This document shows positions 9,853-18,078 of a stretch of DNA of 64,000 bases, in pieces. Below the pieces are notes generated by a model. The model did not search any database, was not told where the DNA came from, and saw nothing but the letters and a program-made list of their open reading frames with translations. The DNA is taken from positions 3,968,001 to 4,032,000 of the forward strand of contig NZ_CP096883.1 in assembly GCF_023273895.1 (NCBI RefSeq), written 5' to 3'. How positions within the stretch are numbered: position 1 is the stretch's first letter; the number at the start of each line of letters is the position of its first letter. The stretch comes from Sphingobacterium sp. PCS056 (GTDB lineage: Bacteria > Bacteroidota > Bacteroidia > Sphingobacteriales > Sphingobacteriaceae). Made by a program: the position numbers and the translations under genes.

Positions 9853-9924
9853 TTATCATCAGCCTCTTTAATATATGTGTTGTATTTAAATATAATAAAA
9901 CAATTGCAATACGATTAAAAGTAA

Positions 9925-9932
9925 CAAAAGTA
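9925..9932 (-). promoter_or_regulatory. candidate -7 box TACTTTTG for the HD-like hydrolase
   Basis: A minus-strand exact TAnnTTTG match about 73 bases upstream of the hydrolase ATG at 9852. No -33 element was recognised. Confidence 0.35.
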
Positions 9933-9953
9933 GCGGTCATACGTTGTACTGAT

Positions 9954-10964
9954 ATGAAGATTGCAATGCTTTCGCCTATCGCATGGCGAACACCTCCTGT
10001 CCACTATGGTCCCTGGGAACAAGTTACGTCCTTATTGACAGAAGAACTAATCAAATCAGGTATAGAAGTCACCTTATTTGCAACCGGTAATTCCATTACC
10101 CAAGCACAGTTACAAGCTGTATGCCCTGCCGGATATGAAGAAGATCGAGATATCAATGCCAAAGTTTGGGAATCACTCCATATCTCAGAATGTTTCGAAA
10201 ATGCTAATGAATTTGATATTATACACAATCAATTTGATTTTCTGCCCCTCACATATTCCAAACTGATACAAACTCCCGTTGTTAGTACAATACATGGTTT
10301 TTCATCCAGTAGCATTCTACCTGTCTATAAAAAATACAATAAGGATAGCCATTATATATCTATAAGCAATGCGGATCGTTCTGAGCAATTGGATTATTTA
10401 GCAACCATTTACCATGGTATCGATCTGGATCAGTTTACTTTCAATGAACAACCACAAGATTACCTATTGTATTATGGTCGAATTCACCATGATAAAGGTG
10501 CTAAAGAAGCCATAGCAATAGCACAAGCACTTGGCAAACGTTTAATTATGGCAGGCATCATTCAGGATGAACATTACTTCAACCAGCATGTGCAACCTCA
10601 TTTACAACCTGGTAAGATCGAATATATAGGTTCTGTTGGTTCAGACAAACGCAATGAATTGTTGTCCAATGCAAGTGTATTGTTACATCCTATTAATTTT
10701 AGCGAACCATTTGGTTTATCGGTAGTTGAGTCTATGGCCTGCGGCACTCCAGTTGTCGCATTCAACAAAGGTAGTATGCCCGAACTTATTGATAATGGGC
10801 GGGATGGTTTTCTAGCCGAAAATATAGAAGAAGCTATAGAAATGGTGAAAGATATTCATTCGATCAACAGATTAGCTTGTCGGCAAAAAGTGGAAAATCA
10901 TTTCTCGAAGGAAAGAATGTGCCAAAACTACGTCGAAGCCTATAAAAAGATTCTAGGTAAATAG
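9954..10964 (+). CDS. GT4-family glycosyltransferase
   Basis: A 336-residue two-domain GT-B enzyme. The N-terminal acceptor domain starts MKIAMLSPIAWRTPP and includes the VVSTIHGFSSS segment. The C-terminal domain has LLYYGRIHHDKGAKEAI and the donor-nucleotide motif FSEPFGLSVVESMACGTPVVAF, with the EX7E pattern of GT4 enzymes. It is cytoplasmic, and the sugar donor and acceptor cannot be assigned. It is not part of a recognisable capsule or LPS cluster, being flanked by an HD-like hydrolase and a lipoprotein. It may be a stand-alone glycan or glycolipid transferase. Confidence 0.92.
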   Translation: MKIAMLSPIAWRTPPVHYGPWEQVTSLLTEELIKSGIEVTLFATGNSITQAQLQAVCPAGYEEDRDINAKVWESLHISECFENANEFDIIHNQFDFLPLTYSKLIQTPVVSTIHGFSSSSILPVYKKYNKDSHYISISNADRSEQLDYLATIYHGIDLDQFTFNEQPQDYLLYYGRIHHDKGAKEAIAIAQALGKRLIMAGIIQDEHYFNQHVQPHLQPGKIEYIGSVGSDKRNELLSNASVLLHPINFSEPFGLSVVESMACGTPVVAFNKGSMPELIDNGRDGFLAENIEEAIEMVKDIHSINRLACRQKVENHFSKERMCQNYVEAYKKILGK

Positions 10965-11265
10965 TAATGGGACAATCATAATTTTAAAAATGCTTCACTA
11001 CCTGTAAGGCATGGTTTATGTTATTTTGTTGATCCCATTTCAATATTTATATTGTTTTCTTTATTATTCTTGATACAAATAGAAAATATAGCCATATAAT
11101 AGAATCATTTAATTATATTCGGTTTATTATAATATCTAAATGATTAAATGCGCATTGTTAGAAGAAAAAAAACAATAATGGAAATAAAGTACATACAAAA
11201 AACATATACAGCAATACTTAGTAAACTTATAAAACATAAACCTCAAATTAAGTAAATCCTAAAAA
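10965..11265. other. AT-rich intergenic region, nothing recognised
   Basis: About 300 bases between the glycosyltransferase and the following lipoprotein gene. It is very AT-rich, has no convincing frame and no exact TAnnTTTG box. It presumably holds the promoter of the lipoprotein gene. Confidence 0.5.
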
Positions 11266-11883
11266 ATGAAATTAAACTATTTCGCCTATTTATTCATGTT
11301 CATACTACTAGTCACTGCTTGCAGTAAAAGTAATGACGAGAACATTATACCAGAAGAGCCACAGCCCAAAGAATCAATTTATTTATTTTTAAAAGAGGAG
11401 ATTATTGATTTTAAGGTATATAAAGGATCTGTCAATGGTGGTATAGAAGTTTCCAAAATGGAAAAACCAGAATCATTTTGGAACCCTTACAAATTAATAG
11501 ATTTAAAGTATGATACCTTAATTGTTAGAAATGATAGTATTTTTGAAAGACCTGAAAAATATGAAAAAAATAATTTCAGATTTCGGGTAAGCAACGATAC
11601 GATATACCAATGGAATCGATATGCTGAGTTTTGGGCACTGTATGGATTAAAGAAGGATGATATCATTGAGCATTATATATCGTTCTATAGTTTTCAAAAA
11701 GCTACGCCTCCTTATTTATTTGCAGAAAATGGACATAACGATGGCTTAGTCGATTCATCACGATATTTCAGCAATAATGAGTATGTGTTTAAAAGCCCTA
11801 AAAACATGCTATCTGTCAATGATTTGGCAACATGGTACAATACCAAACATATATTCAAAAAACTGACCAAAGATCCAAAATAA
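11266..11883 (+). CDS. hypothetical lipoprotein
   Basis: A 205-residue protein with a signal peptide and lipobox VTAC (Cys about residue 19), followed by a Ser/Asn/Glu/Pro-rich tether (ENIIPEEPQPKES) typical of Bacteroidota surface lipoproteins. The remainder is aromatic and charged, with several FWxxY-like segments and no recognised domain. It stands alone between a glycosyltransferase and bdhA. I do not recognise the family and assign no function. Confidence 0.8.
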   Translation: MKLNYFAYLFMFILLVTACSKSNDENIIPEEPQPKESIYLFLKEEIIDFKVYKGSVNGGIEVSKMEKPESFWNPYKLIDLKYDTLIVRNDSIFERPEKYEKNNFRFRVSNDTIYQWNRYAEFWALYGLKKDDIIEHYISFYSFQKATPPYLFAENGHNDGLVDSSRYFSNNEYVFKSPKNMLSVNDLATWYNTKHIFKKLTKDPK

Positions 11884-12017
11884 AGACAACTTCAAATCTT
11901 CGGCACCAGCTTTCAAATGATTAAATTCACCAATATATGTGATATCAATCACCCAAATTGGCTTTCTTCAATGATGATCTTTGATTACCTTAGTGTGTAA
12001 CTTAAAGGGATAACAAT

Positions 12018-13085
12018 ATGGATAACACAATGAAAGCTGCTCGTTGGTATGCAGCAAAAGATATCAGAGTAGAGCCTACAGAAATTCCTTCACCACAGGC
12101 TGGTCAAGTTAAAATTTCAGTTCAGTTCGCCGGCATTTGTGGATCTGACTTACATGAATATGTACATGGACCGCAATTGATTCCAGTAGACAAACCGTAT
12201 CCGCTCAATGGCCATCAAGGAACCACAACATTGGGTCATGAATTTTCAGGCATCGTTGATGCTGTAGGCGAAGGTGTACAGCATATACAGGTGGGTGATC
12301 GAGTGGTGGTAGAACCTATTTTCAAGAATTTTGATAGTCCTTTTATTGTTAATGGTAAATATAACCTATCCGAGCCATTAGGATTTATCGGACTCTCTAG
12401 CAATGGCGGTTTCGCATCCTATGTCGTGGTAGAAGATTACATGGTACACAAGATACCAGACAGCATGTCTTTTGAAAAAGGGGCGTTGGTAGAACCTGCC
12501 GCAGTAGCAGTATATGCTGTACTTCAAAGTGGTCTTAAAATTGGCCAGACCGTACTTGTTTCAGGAGCGGGTCCTATTGGTCTGTTGTGCGTACAGGCGG
12601 CAATTGCTGCAGGTGCCACCACTGTAATTGTTACCGATATCGCTGATAAACGCCTTGAAAAAGCAAAAACGATCGGTGCAACACATATCATCAATGCAAA
12701 AGAAGATGAAATTCCTCAAAAAATCAAGAACCTCACAGGTCTTGGGGTCGATATTTTTCTAGATTGTGCTGGTGTACAAGCCTCTTATACCACGGGAATT
12801 CAGAGTTTAAAAAATGGTGGAACTGCTGTTTTAGTTGCTCTTTTTGGAAAACCAGTTACTACTGATGCCCTAGATCAGGTACTGCGAGAGATTACCGTTA
12901 AAGGAATCATCGCTTATCGGAATATTTTTCCGCATGTCATTTCCTTGATCGATAGCGGCCGAATGCCCGTAGAAAAATTGGTCACACGTAAAATTGTATT
13001 AGACAATATTGTATCAGAAGGGTTTGAAGCATTAGTTAATGATCCAACTGAAGTCAAAATCTTAATTGATATACAGAGCAGTTAA
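12018..13085 (+). CDS. bdhA: zinc-dependent 2,3-butanediol dehydrogenase
   Basis: A 355-residue medium-chain dehydrogenase. The catalytic-zinc ligands are visible in CGSDLHEY and GHEFSG plus a downstream Glu in ALVEPAAVA. The NAD-binding motif is SGAGPIGLL. The segment VEPIF...YNLSEPLGFIGLSSNGGFA and the C-terminus (IAYRNIFPHVISLI, KLVTRKIVLDNIVSEGFEAL) match the butanediol/acetoin dehydrogenase group typified by Bacillus subtilis BdhA, which interconverts acetoin and 2,3-butanediol. The four-cysteine structural zinc site of many alcohol dehydrogenases is absent, as in that group. Start could be the ATG at 12030. It is monocistronic with a terminator downstream. Confidence 0.88.
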   Translation: MDNTMKAARWYAAKDIRVEPTEIPSPQAGQVKISVQFAGICGSDLHEYVHGPQLIPVDKPYPLNGHQGTTTLGHEFSGIVDAVGEGVQHIQVGDRVVVEPIFKNFDSPFIVNGKYNLSEPLGFIGLSSNGGFASYVVVEDYMVHKIPDSMSFEKGALVEPAAVAVYAVLQSGLKIGQTVLVSGAGPIGLLCVQAAIAAGATTVIVTDIADKRLEKAKTIGATHIINAKEDEIPQKIKNLTGLGVDIFLDCAGVQASYTTGIQSLKNGGTAVLVALFGKPVTTDALDQVLREITVKGIIAYRNIFPHVISLIDSGRMPVEKLVTRKIVLDNIVSEGFEALVNDPTEVKILIDIQSS

Positions 13086-13151
13086 CAGGATCAAAATCAG
13101 ATAGGCAGGAAGAGACATCTGTAAAAAAAATAAACAAAACTTATCAATCCT

Positions 13152-13186
13152 TAAACAAAGCTCAATGACCAGTTGAGCTTTGTTTA
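13152..13186. terminator. bidirectional terminator between bdhA and the PRISE reductase
   Basis: A 14-bp perfect stem (TAAACAAAGCTCAA and its complement, loop TGACCAG). A/T-rich flanks suit termination from either side, and it sits between two convergent genes. Confidence 0.8.
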
Positions 13187-13328
13187 TTGAGCATATACCT
13201 CAACAACTGACACTGTTTTCCACCTGATGATATCCATCCCCTATCCAGTCCCAACGGAATCGACAGGTTCATCCTAATTTCGATCAACAAGATGCTAGTC
13301 AATACCTAAATAGTAAAAAAATGGGTGA

Positions 13329-14399
13329 TTATGGAATTACCCTTTCTAAGCGTAACTGTTCAAATAATTTGATAAATGAATCTTCCGTATTTTGGTAAGC
13401 ACCAAAGCCCAACTTTCTACTGTTTGCCATATCGACCATGACTTCTATAGGTCTCCCCAAATCAAGATCTGTATGCCAAGGTGAAGTCAGCTCAAATAGT
13501 TCATGATCATGTAAGCCATATTTTTTGACTATATCTTGCCAAGTCTGACTTTCATTTGCCAGTTGATCTGCAAGTGGTGTGACTGTCCCATTGAATCCTT
13601 CAGATTCCACACCAAAATATTGTGCAATACGTCCCCACATCCAGCTCCATCTAAATACATCTCCATTCACAATATTAAATGCCATATTTTTCGCATCCTT
13701 ATTGCTAGCAGCCCAGATTAACTGCTGAGCCAATATCTTGCTGTCTGTCACATCCGATAGACCACGCCACTGTGCTTCAGAACCTGGCCACAACATCTTC
13801 TTTCCTGTTTCTTTACAAATACTGGCATATACGGCAAGCGTTACACCCAGATTCATGAGATTACCAATAGCGTGACCTATTACTGTATGTGGTCGATGAA
13901 TACTCCAAGTAAAACCATCCCGATCGGCAGCTCGATAGATCTCATCTTCTTGTGCATAATAAAAATTAGGATACTCCAACCTTGGCTGTTCTTCGCGGAT
14001 AGGTGTATTAGGGAAAACACCTGCGCCGACATAAGCCTCAAAGGGGCCTAAATAATGCTTCAACCCAGTTACTAAAGCAACATGCTCAACTGTATTTTTT
14101 TTAGACAATACATCCAAAAGATTGCGAACCATCCGGCTGTTCACCTCTATATTTGCAGTCTCCGAATCTTGACGCATCCAAGTAGTAAAAAATATATGCG
14201 TAGGATAAACTGTTTCCAATGCCCTCATCAGATCTTCCGGATCCAGAAGGTCAGCTTTTACCGGAAATACGTCGGATTTCTCTATCTTTGGATGACGCGC
14301 CAATCCGTACGTCTTCCATCCCTGAGCAACAAGTTCCTGAGCCAAATTACTACCTGTGATGCCCGTAGCACCTACAACCAATGCAATTCTATCCATCAT
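13329..14399 (-). CDS. SDR family oxidoreductase, PRISE type (NAD(P)H enone/carbonyl reductase)
   Basis: A 356-residue extended SDR. It opens with the nucleotide-binding motif VVGATGITGSNLA and later has TTWMRQDSE, LVTGLKHYLGPFE, and the hallmark NFYYAQEDEIY segment in which the catalytic Tyr sits, followed by WSIHRPHTVIG. These match the progesterone 5-beta-reductase/iridoid synthase-like (PRISE) family, which reduces activated C=C or C=O bonds. The bacterial substrate is unknown. A Crp-family regulator is encoded about 90 bases upstream on the same strand. A -7 box precedes this gene, so it may be transcribed separately. Confidence 0.85.
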   Translation of the reverse strand: MMDRIALVVGATGITGSNLAQELVAQGWKTYGLARHPKIEKSDVFPVKADLLDPEDLMRALETVYPTHIFFTTWMRQDSETANIEVNSRMVRNLLDVLSKKNTVEHVALVTGLKHYLGPFEAYVGAGVFPNTPIREEQPRLEYPNFYYAQEDEIYRAADRDGFTWSIHRPHTVIGHAIGNLMNLGVTLAVYASICKETGKKMLWPGSEAQWRGLSDVTDSKILAQQLIWAASNKDAKNMAFNIVNGDVFRWSWMWGRIAQYFGVESEGFNGTVTPLADQLANESQTWQDIVKKYGLHDHELFELTSPWHTDLDLGRPIEVMVDMANSRKLGFGAYQNTEDSFIKLFEQLRLERVIP

Positions 14400-14417
14400 T
14401 ATTATTTATGTTTTCAA

Positions 14418-14425
14418 CAAAGTTA
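14418..14425 (-). promoter_or_regulatory. candidate -7 box TAACTTTG for the PRISE reductase
   Basis: A minus-strand exact TAnnTTTG match 18 bases upstream of the ATG at 14399. A TTTG lies upstream but with a spacer of only 14 bases, so the -33 element is uncertain. Confidence 0.45.
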
Positions 14426-14488
14426 TCCGTGTTCGAAAACAAAGTAGTTGATCCTAGTCAAGAAATTTCATTGATCCAGATCAACACA

Positions 14489-15070
14489 TTAATCAGTTGA
14501 AGCTAATTTTTTTCGGATTCTACTCAGTGTTTCGGGAGCCAAACCGAGGTACGAAGCAACCAAATGCTGGGGTACACGTTGCATGATTTCAGGATTAGAT
14601 TGGATCAATCTTTGAAACTTCTCTTCCGCTGAATAGCTATTTGAGCTGATCAAGCGTTCATCTTTTGTAACCAAACTATTTTGATATAACAGTCGAAAAT
14701 ATCTGTCCATAATCGGAACGTCAAGAGTCAACTGTTCATATGCAGCCCGCGATAACAGAAAGAGTTCAGTATCCTCCACCGCATCGATATACAGTGTAGC
14801 AGGTTGTTGATTAATATAACTATTAAAGTCAGAAATCCACCAACCCTCCCAACCAAATAAGCTAATGTGTTCATTTCCTTTTTCATCAAGACGATAAGAC
14901 TTGATAAGCCCTTTATTGACAAAAGAAAGATGCATACAGATGTCCCCCTCTTCAAGTATAAATTGTTTCTTTCTAATTTTTTTAAAAGTAAAAAATGCAG
15001 CAATTGCTGATTTCTCCGCATCTGATAATGCTACTTTGTGCTCAATATGGGAAAATAGTACGTCGAACAT
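14489..15070 (-). CDS. Crp/Fnr-family transcriptional regulator
   Basis: A 193-residue regulator from the ATG at 15070. A cyclic-nucleotide-binding-like beta-barrel covers about residues 20-115 (FILEEGDICMHLSFVNKGLIKSY, YIDAVEDTELFLLSR). The C-terminal helix-turn-helix is RVPQHLVASYLGLAPETLSRIRKK. I prefer the ATG at 15070 over an in-frame TTG at 15094 because that TTG lies inside a strong -7 promoter box. Bacteroidota members of this type usually lack the cAMP-contacting residues, and the ligand is unknown. The adjacent downstream PRISE reductase is the most likely target (inference). Confidence 0.9.
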   Translation of the reverse strand: MFDVLFSHIEHKVALSDAEKSAIAAFFTFKKIRKKQFILEEGDICMHLSFVNKGLIKSYRLDEKGNEHISLFGWEGWWISDFNSYINQQPATLYIDAVEDTELFLLSRAAYEQLTLDVPIMDRYFRLLYQNSLVTKDERLISSNSYSAEEKFQRLIQSNPEIMQRVPQHLVASYLGLAPETLSRIRKKLASTD

Positions 15071-15091
15071 GTAATCCTTTTTATATCCTAT

Positions 15092-15122
15092 CAAACTTAA
15101 ATAATTTTGTTTTGTTGAACAA
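15092..15122 (-). promoter_or_regulatory. promoter of the Crp-family regulator
   Basis: On the minus strand, TTG (15120-15122), a 20-base spacer and TAAGTTTG (15092-15099) match the Bacteroidota -33/-7 consensus. Transcription should start about 15 bases before the ATG at 15070. This settles the start-codon choice. Confidence 0.65.
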
Positions 15123-15245
15123 TGGTGTTATATCGACACCATCTATTACTTTTCTCATATATGATTCTAAGCTACATTTGGCATTAATTAAGCCTATTTA
15201 ATCCATAATACCCTTTACTACTTCAAGCTAAATTAAAAATTACCA

Positions 15246-15845
15246 TTAGTCTAGCTTCATAAAACTTTTCTCTATTTGCTGTGAAAGTGTATAAAATTTT
15301 AATGTGAGGCTATCTGGACTGTCTTTAAGCACATCAAGCCGAATGACGCTTTCATAGCCAACTTTAACATGATCACTTTTTAGAAAATCAGCATCCGTGA
15401 ATAATATTACTTGTTCTACAATACCCTTATTTTCTATAATTTGTAGACGCGGACGAGACATCACACTCTGTATCAGCTGTACCCTATACTTTCCATATTC
15501 GGGAGTATAATACGATCGTCTTTCCATGCCTGTACTTGAAAACAAAATGCCGTAAAATGGCAACATCATTGGAACAATACTCATCAACACGCCTAAGATT
15601 AAAACAAACAAATAAATCTTAGTCAAAATGCTTTTCCAGAAAACGATCAAAAATGCAAAAGTTGACAAAAACCATGTCCAGAAGACCAGTCTATCTGTCC
15701 AATACCCTGCTAAGCTGATCTGCCAAAGCAGAATAGCTGTTATATCGACTAGCAACAGCATTGTCATGATCATATAAGCCGAGAAAAAGATCTTTTTCCT
15801 ATTTTTAATTCGCAAACTTAAAATTTCGTTGTTGTCTATTCCCAT
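15246..15845 (-). CDS. hypothetical membrane protein
   Basis: About 199 residues from the ATG at 15845. The frame extends upstream to a TTG at 15869, but that TTG falls within an inverted repeat and is less likely. Three hydrophobic segments lie in the first 120 residues (FFSAYMIMTMLLLVDITAIL, LVFWTWFLSTFAFLIVFW, IYLFVLILGVLMSIVPMML). A soluble C-terminal domain of about 80 residues is rich in beta-strand pattern. No family is recognised. It is same-strand downstream of the luciferase-like oxidoreductase but separated by inverted repeats, so it is probably an independent unit. Confidence 0.75.
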   Translation of the reverse strand: MGIDNNEILSLRIKNRKKIFFSAYMIMTMLLLVDITAILLWQISLAGYWTDRLVFWTWFLSTFAFLIVFWKSILTKIYLFVLILGVLMSIVPMMLPFYGILFSSTGMERRSYYTPEYGKYRVQLIQSVMSRPRLQIIENKGIVEQVILFTDADFLKSDHVKVGYESVIRLDVLKDSPDSLTLKFYTLSQQIEKSFMKLD

Positions 15846-15864
15846 CGATCTTATCTTTAGTGCT

Positions 15865-15939
15865 GTCAAAAAGAGTTTTTTATCAAATTCTTTTTGACGA
15901 TTTAATGTACATTATTTTATCCAAATCCTGTACATTAAA
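15865..15939. promoter_or_regulatory. two inverted repeats upstream of the membrane protein gene
   Basis: Repeat A has perfect 10-bp arms, GTCAAAAAGA (15865-15874) and TCTTTTTGAC (15889-15898). Repeat B has perfect 10-bp arms, TTTAATGTAC (15901-15910) and GTACATTAAA (15930-15939). They are three bases apart and fill the gap between the oxidoreductase stop and the membrane protein start. They may be operators or, for repeat B, a terminator lacking a clear T-run. Confidence 0.5.
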
Positions 15940-15954
15940 TCACGATCAATTTCC

Positions 15955-16941
15955 TTACCGCTTTATTTCTCCTAGTGATGGGAAATAGGGCAATATTTCC
16001 TCTCCCAATTCATTTATAACATCAGCAATAGGTCTTGAGCTAAAATGAATACCTAAAGCAGCATGATTAACTCCGACTTCCTGCCATTCATACAGTAGAT
16101 CCAACAATCCCCTTCTTCCCGTTTTCAGTACAAAACCTCCACGTAAAGGAGTTCGCGGAAAATTAGGATCTTCCGCTAGATCAATCCACTCATTTGTCAT
16201 ATGGGGTTTAAAGGTTTGATGAGGAATTAATTCTCGCCAAGCTTTAATTTTATCACCCAAGGGCTTTACATGCATCTTTGATGTTGTCGCACCAGGATAG
16301 GTGATCCAGCCGTCACCATGTTCAGCGATCCAGGACAAAGACTGCTGACTAGCGCCAGTTATTAAACTGGGAATATATGTTTGAGCAGGTTTTGGTAAGA
16401 GATCCAATGTGTCGATGTGTGTAAGAGCAGACTTTATTTTGGGAAAATCCTCCGTATGCAGACGGCGAAAATCTTCCAATACCTGCCTAAAACGTTCACC
16501 ACGTTGCTCAAATTCAATTCCAAAAGCTGGAAATTCAATAGATCGATCTCCTGAACCCACTCCCAACAACAGTCTATTATTGGACAACTGATCTAAAGAA
16601 GCAGCTGTCTTGGCTAGAGAAATAGGATGCCAAAAAGGTAAAACAATACTACCGGTGGCTAAAGCGACCTGGTTTGTTTGTCCTGCAAGAAAAGAAAGAT
16701 AAGTAAAAGCATCATACACCTGACCAGCATCACCAAAACTAGGATCAAACATGGGGATATCCCGAACCCAAATAGAAGCAAAATTTAAACGGTCAATTTG
16801 TTTCATGTATGCCGTGTGCTGAGCGAAAATACTTAGCTTCCCATGATAAACTTCTAAAGGTAGAAATAAACCTACTGTAAGTTTATTCGGTGCAAATACG
16901 CGATTAAATGCGTTGTGATTTTCAAAATTTCTGGACATCAT
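15955..16941 (-). CDS. luciferase-like (LLM class) flavin-dependent oxidoreductase
   Basis: A 328-residue TIM-barrel flavoprotein of the bacterial luciferase-like monooxygenase family. Family features include KLTVGLFLPLE, FASIWVRDIPMFDPSFGDAGQVYDAFTY, ATGSIVLPFWHPISLAKTAASLDQLS and LLLGVGSGDR. The pattern fits the BA3436-type subgroup of unknown substrate. Such enzymes use FMNH2 or F420-like cofactors, and FMN is expected in this lineage. Two adjacent ATGs (16941 and 16938) could serve as start. The upstream 170 bases carry two palindromic operators, and an ArsR-family regulator is encoded immediately beyond, so repression by that protein is the likely control. Confidence 0.88.
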   Translation of the reverse strand: MMSRNFENHNAFNRVFAPNKLTVGLFLPLEVYHGKLSIFAQHTAYMKQIDRLNFASIWVRDIPMFDPSFGDAGQVYDAFTYLSFLAGQTNQVALATGSIVLPFWHPISLAKTAASLDQLSNNRLLLGVGSGDRSIEFPAFGIEFEQRGERFRQVLEDFRRLHTEDFPKIKSALTHIDTLDLLPKPAQTYIPSLITGASQQSLSWIAEHGDGWITYPGATTSKMHVKPLGDKIKAWRELIPHQTFKPHMTNEWIDLAEDPNFPRTPLRGGFVLKTGRRGLLDLLYEWQEVGVNHAALGIHFSSRPIADVINELGEEILPYFPSLGEIKR

Positions 16942-16970
16942 TTTTTAAGAATAATTTTAAGTGTTAATGA

Positions 16971-17138
16971 TTCGATATATCTAGATTTCTAGATATAGAA
17001 AATAAAAAAATAAAGGTATCCATATACCTTTGTGAGTAATCGATAGTTAAACGAATAGACCTCCATAAAACAAATCATTTCGATATATCTAGATTTCTAG
17101 ATGTTAATAATTCAAAAATTAAGGTACTTAAATACCTT
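16971..17138. repeat. 108-bp-spaced direct repeat of a palindromic operator module
   Basis: The 24-base string TTCGATATATCTAGATTTCTAGAT occurs at 16971-16994 and again at 17079-17102. A second paired element, AAGGTA-N6-TACCTT (nearly palindromic), occurs at 17013-17030 and 17121-17138, also exactly 108 bases apart. The first copy contains a perfect 22-bp palindrome with 10-bp arms (16976-16997); the second is perfect only in the core ATCTAGA-TT-TCTAGAT. The module lies just upstream of the LLM oxidoreductase start and is best read as duplicated repressor-binding sites. Confidence 0.8.
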
Positions 17139-17252
17139 ATTTCACAGATGGGTAGAATCTAAAATTAGCATCTAATTTCTGACGCTCATCTTCTGAGTTA
17201 ATCAATAGCTAAAAATTACCAACCTTTCTTGGTAAGCTCTTGACACATTCCT

Positions 17253-17552
17253 TTACAAAGTATCTTTAATATAGGAAGCAAGTTCTTGAATTCTTTTTTC
17301 ATTTCGTTTATAATAAGTCCACTGGCCTTCTCGAACAGATTTTAACAAACCACAATTCACCATAGAAGTGAGATAAGAAGAAATTGTTGACTGCGACAAA
17401 CCAGCTTTTTTCTGAATGACACTCATACAGACTCCATAATCTGTCACTTCAGGCTCGATATCCTCAGCATTAAAATGATTCTTTGGATTCTTCAACCAAT
17501 GCAAGATCTGTAAGCGATGTTCATTTGCCAAAATTTTAAAAATATCAACCAT
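17253..17552 (-). CDS. ArsR/SmtB-family transcriptional repressor
   Basis: A 99-residue winged-helix protein: IFKILANEHRLQILHWL at the start, recognition region KKAGLSQSTISSYLTSMVNCGLLKSVREGQWTYYKRN and a C-terminal helix. Length and layout are typical of ArsR repressors. One visible Cys (VCMSV, about residue 43) precedes the HTH, and a second lies in the recognition region (NCGLL). No CxC metal site is obvious, so the inducer may be non-metal. It precedes the LLM oxidoreductase on the same strand, with operator-like palindromes both between the two genes and at its own promoter. Confidence 0.92.
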   Translation of the reverse strand: MVDIFKILANEHRLQILHWLKNPKNHFNAEDIEPEVTDYGVCMSVIQKKAGLSQSTISSYLTSMVNCGLLKSVREGQWTYYKRNEKRIQELASYIKDTL

Positions 17553-17585
17553 ATCTATATATCTAATAATCTCGATACAAACATA
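17553..17585 (-). promoter_or_regulatory. ArsR promoter with overlapping operator-like site
   Basis: The minus strand has the -7 box TATGTTTG at 17578-17585. Immediately downstream, at 17553-17577, is a site sharing TATATCTA-N4-TCT-N-GAT with the repeats upstream of the LLM gene (14 of 19 positions). It would sit on the transcription start, which suggests autorepression. Confidence 0.55.
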
Positions 17586-18078
17586 TTTAAAATCGACTTG
17601 ATCTCTGTTAAATTCATGTCATCTTACCAAATCATATACTAAGAAAAATATCTCATCCCTCAACAATTATTACAAAAAATCAATGTCTTTGCAAATACGC
17701 CAAGTACTAATACTGAATAAGAACATGTAAAGGGCATCTATTTTTGATTTTTTTTAAATGCTTAAATGTACATAATTAATGAAAAAGTTTTTCAGATGAT
17801 GCATCTGAATTGCTTCAAATAACATGCACTAACAAACGAGTGCATAAATCATTTGCAGATAAATGCATGACAAAAATCAAGAATACAAAACCAAAAATCC
17901 ATCTTTTACCCGATGTTTAAATCGTGTATGAATCTGATTACAATCTACATTCAGAGCTCGCAGAGCTCCAATATTCTTTGAAATCCTGATCTATTAGCGT
18001 ATGTTTGCCTATCTTATATCGGGATTAAATCTTCGATATAGACAACCCTAAATCTGATAACACCCAAACTTATACATC
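17586..18078. other. intergenic region with palindromes upstream of the GH110 gene
   Basis: No reading frame is supported. It holds two clean inverted repeats, TTCAGATG-N3-CATCTGAA (17791-17809) and ATGCACT-N8-AGTGCAT (17824-17845), and a consensus promoter near its right end. The palindromes are candidate operators for the GH110 gene. Confidence 0.6.
17977..18007 (+). promoter_or_regulatory. consensus promoter of the GH110 gene
   Basis: TTTG (17977-17980), a 19-base spacer and TATGTTTG (18000-18007) form an essentially perfect Bacteroidota housekeeping promoter. It predicts a leader of about 65 bases before the ATG at 18079. Confidence 0.7.

Noticed and set aside
17951..17970. tandem CAGAGCTC repeat
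   Set aside because: Two short near-copies only; too short to support a site and not linked to a promoter element.
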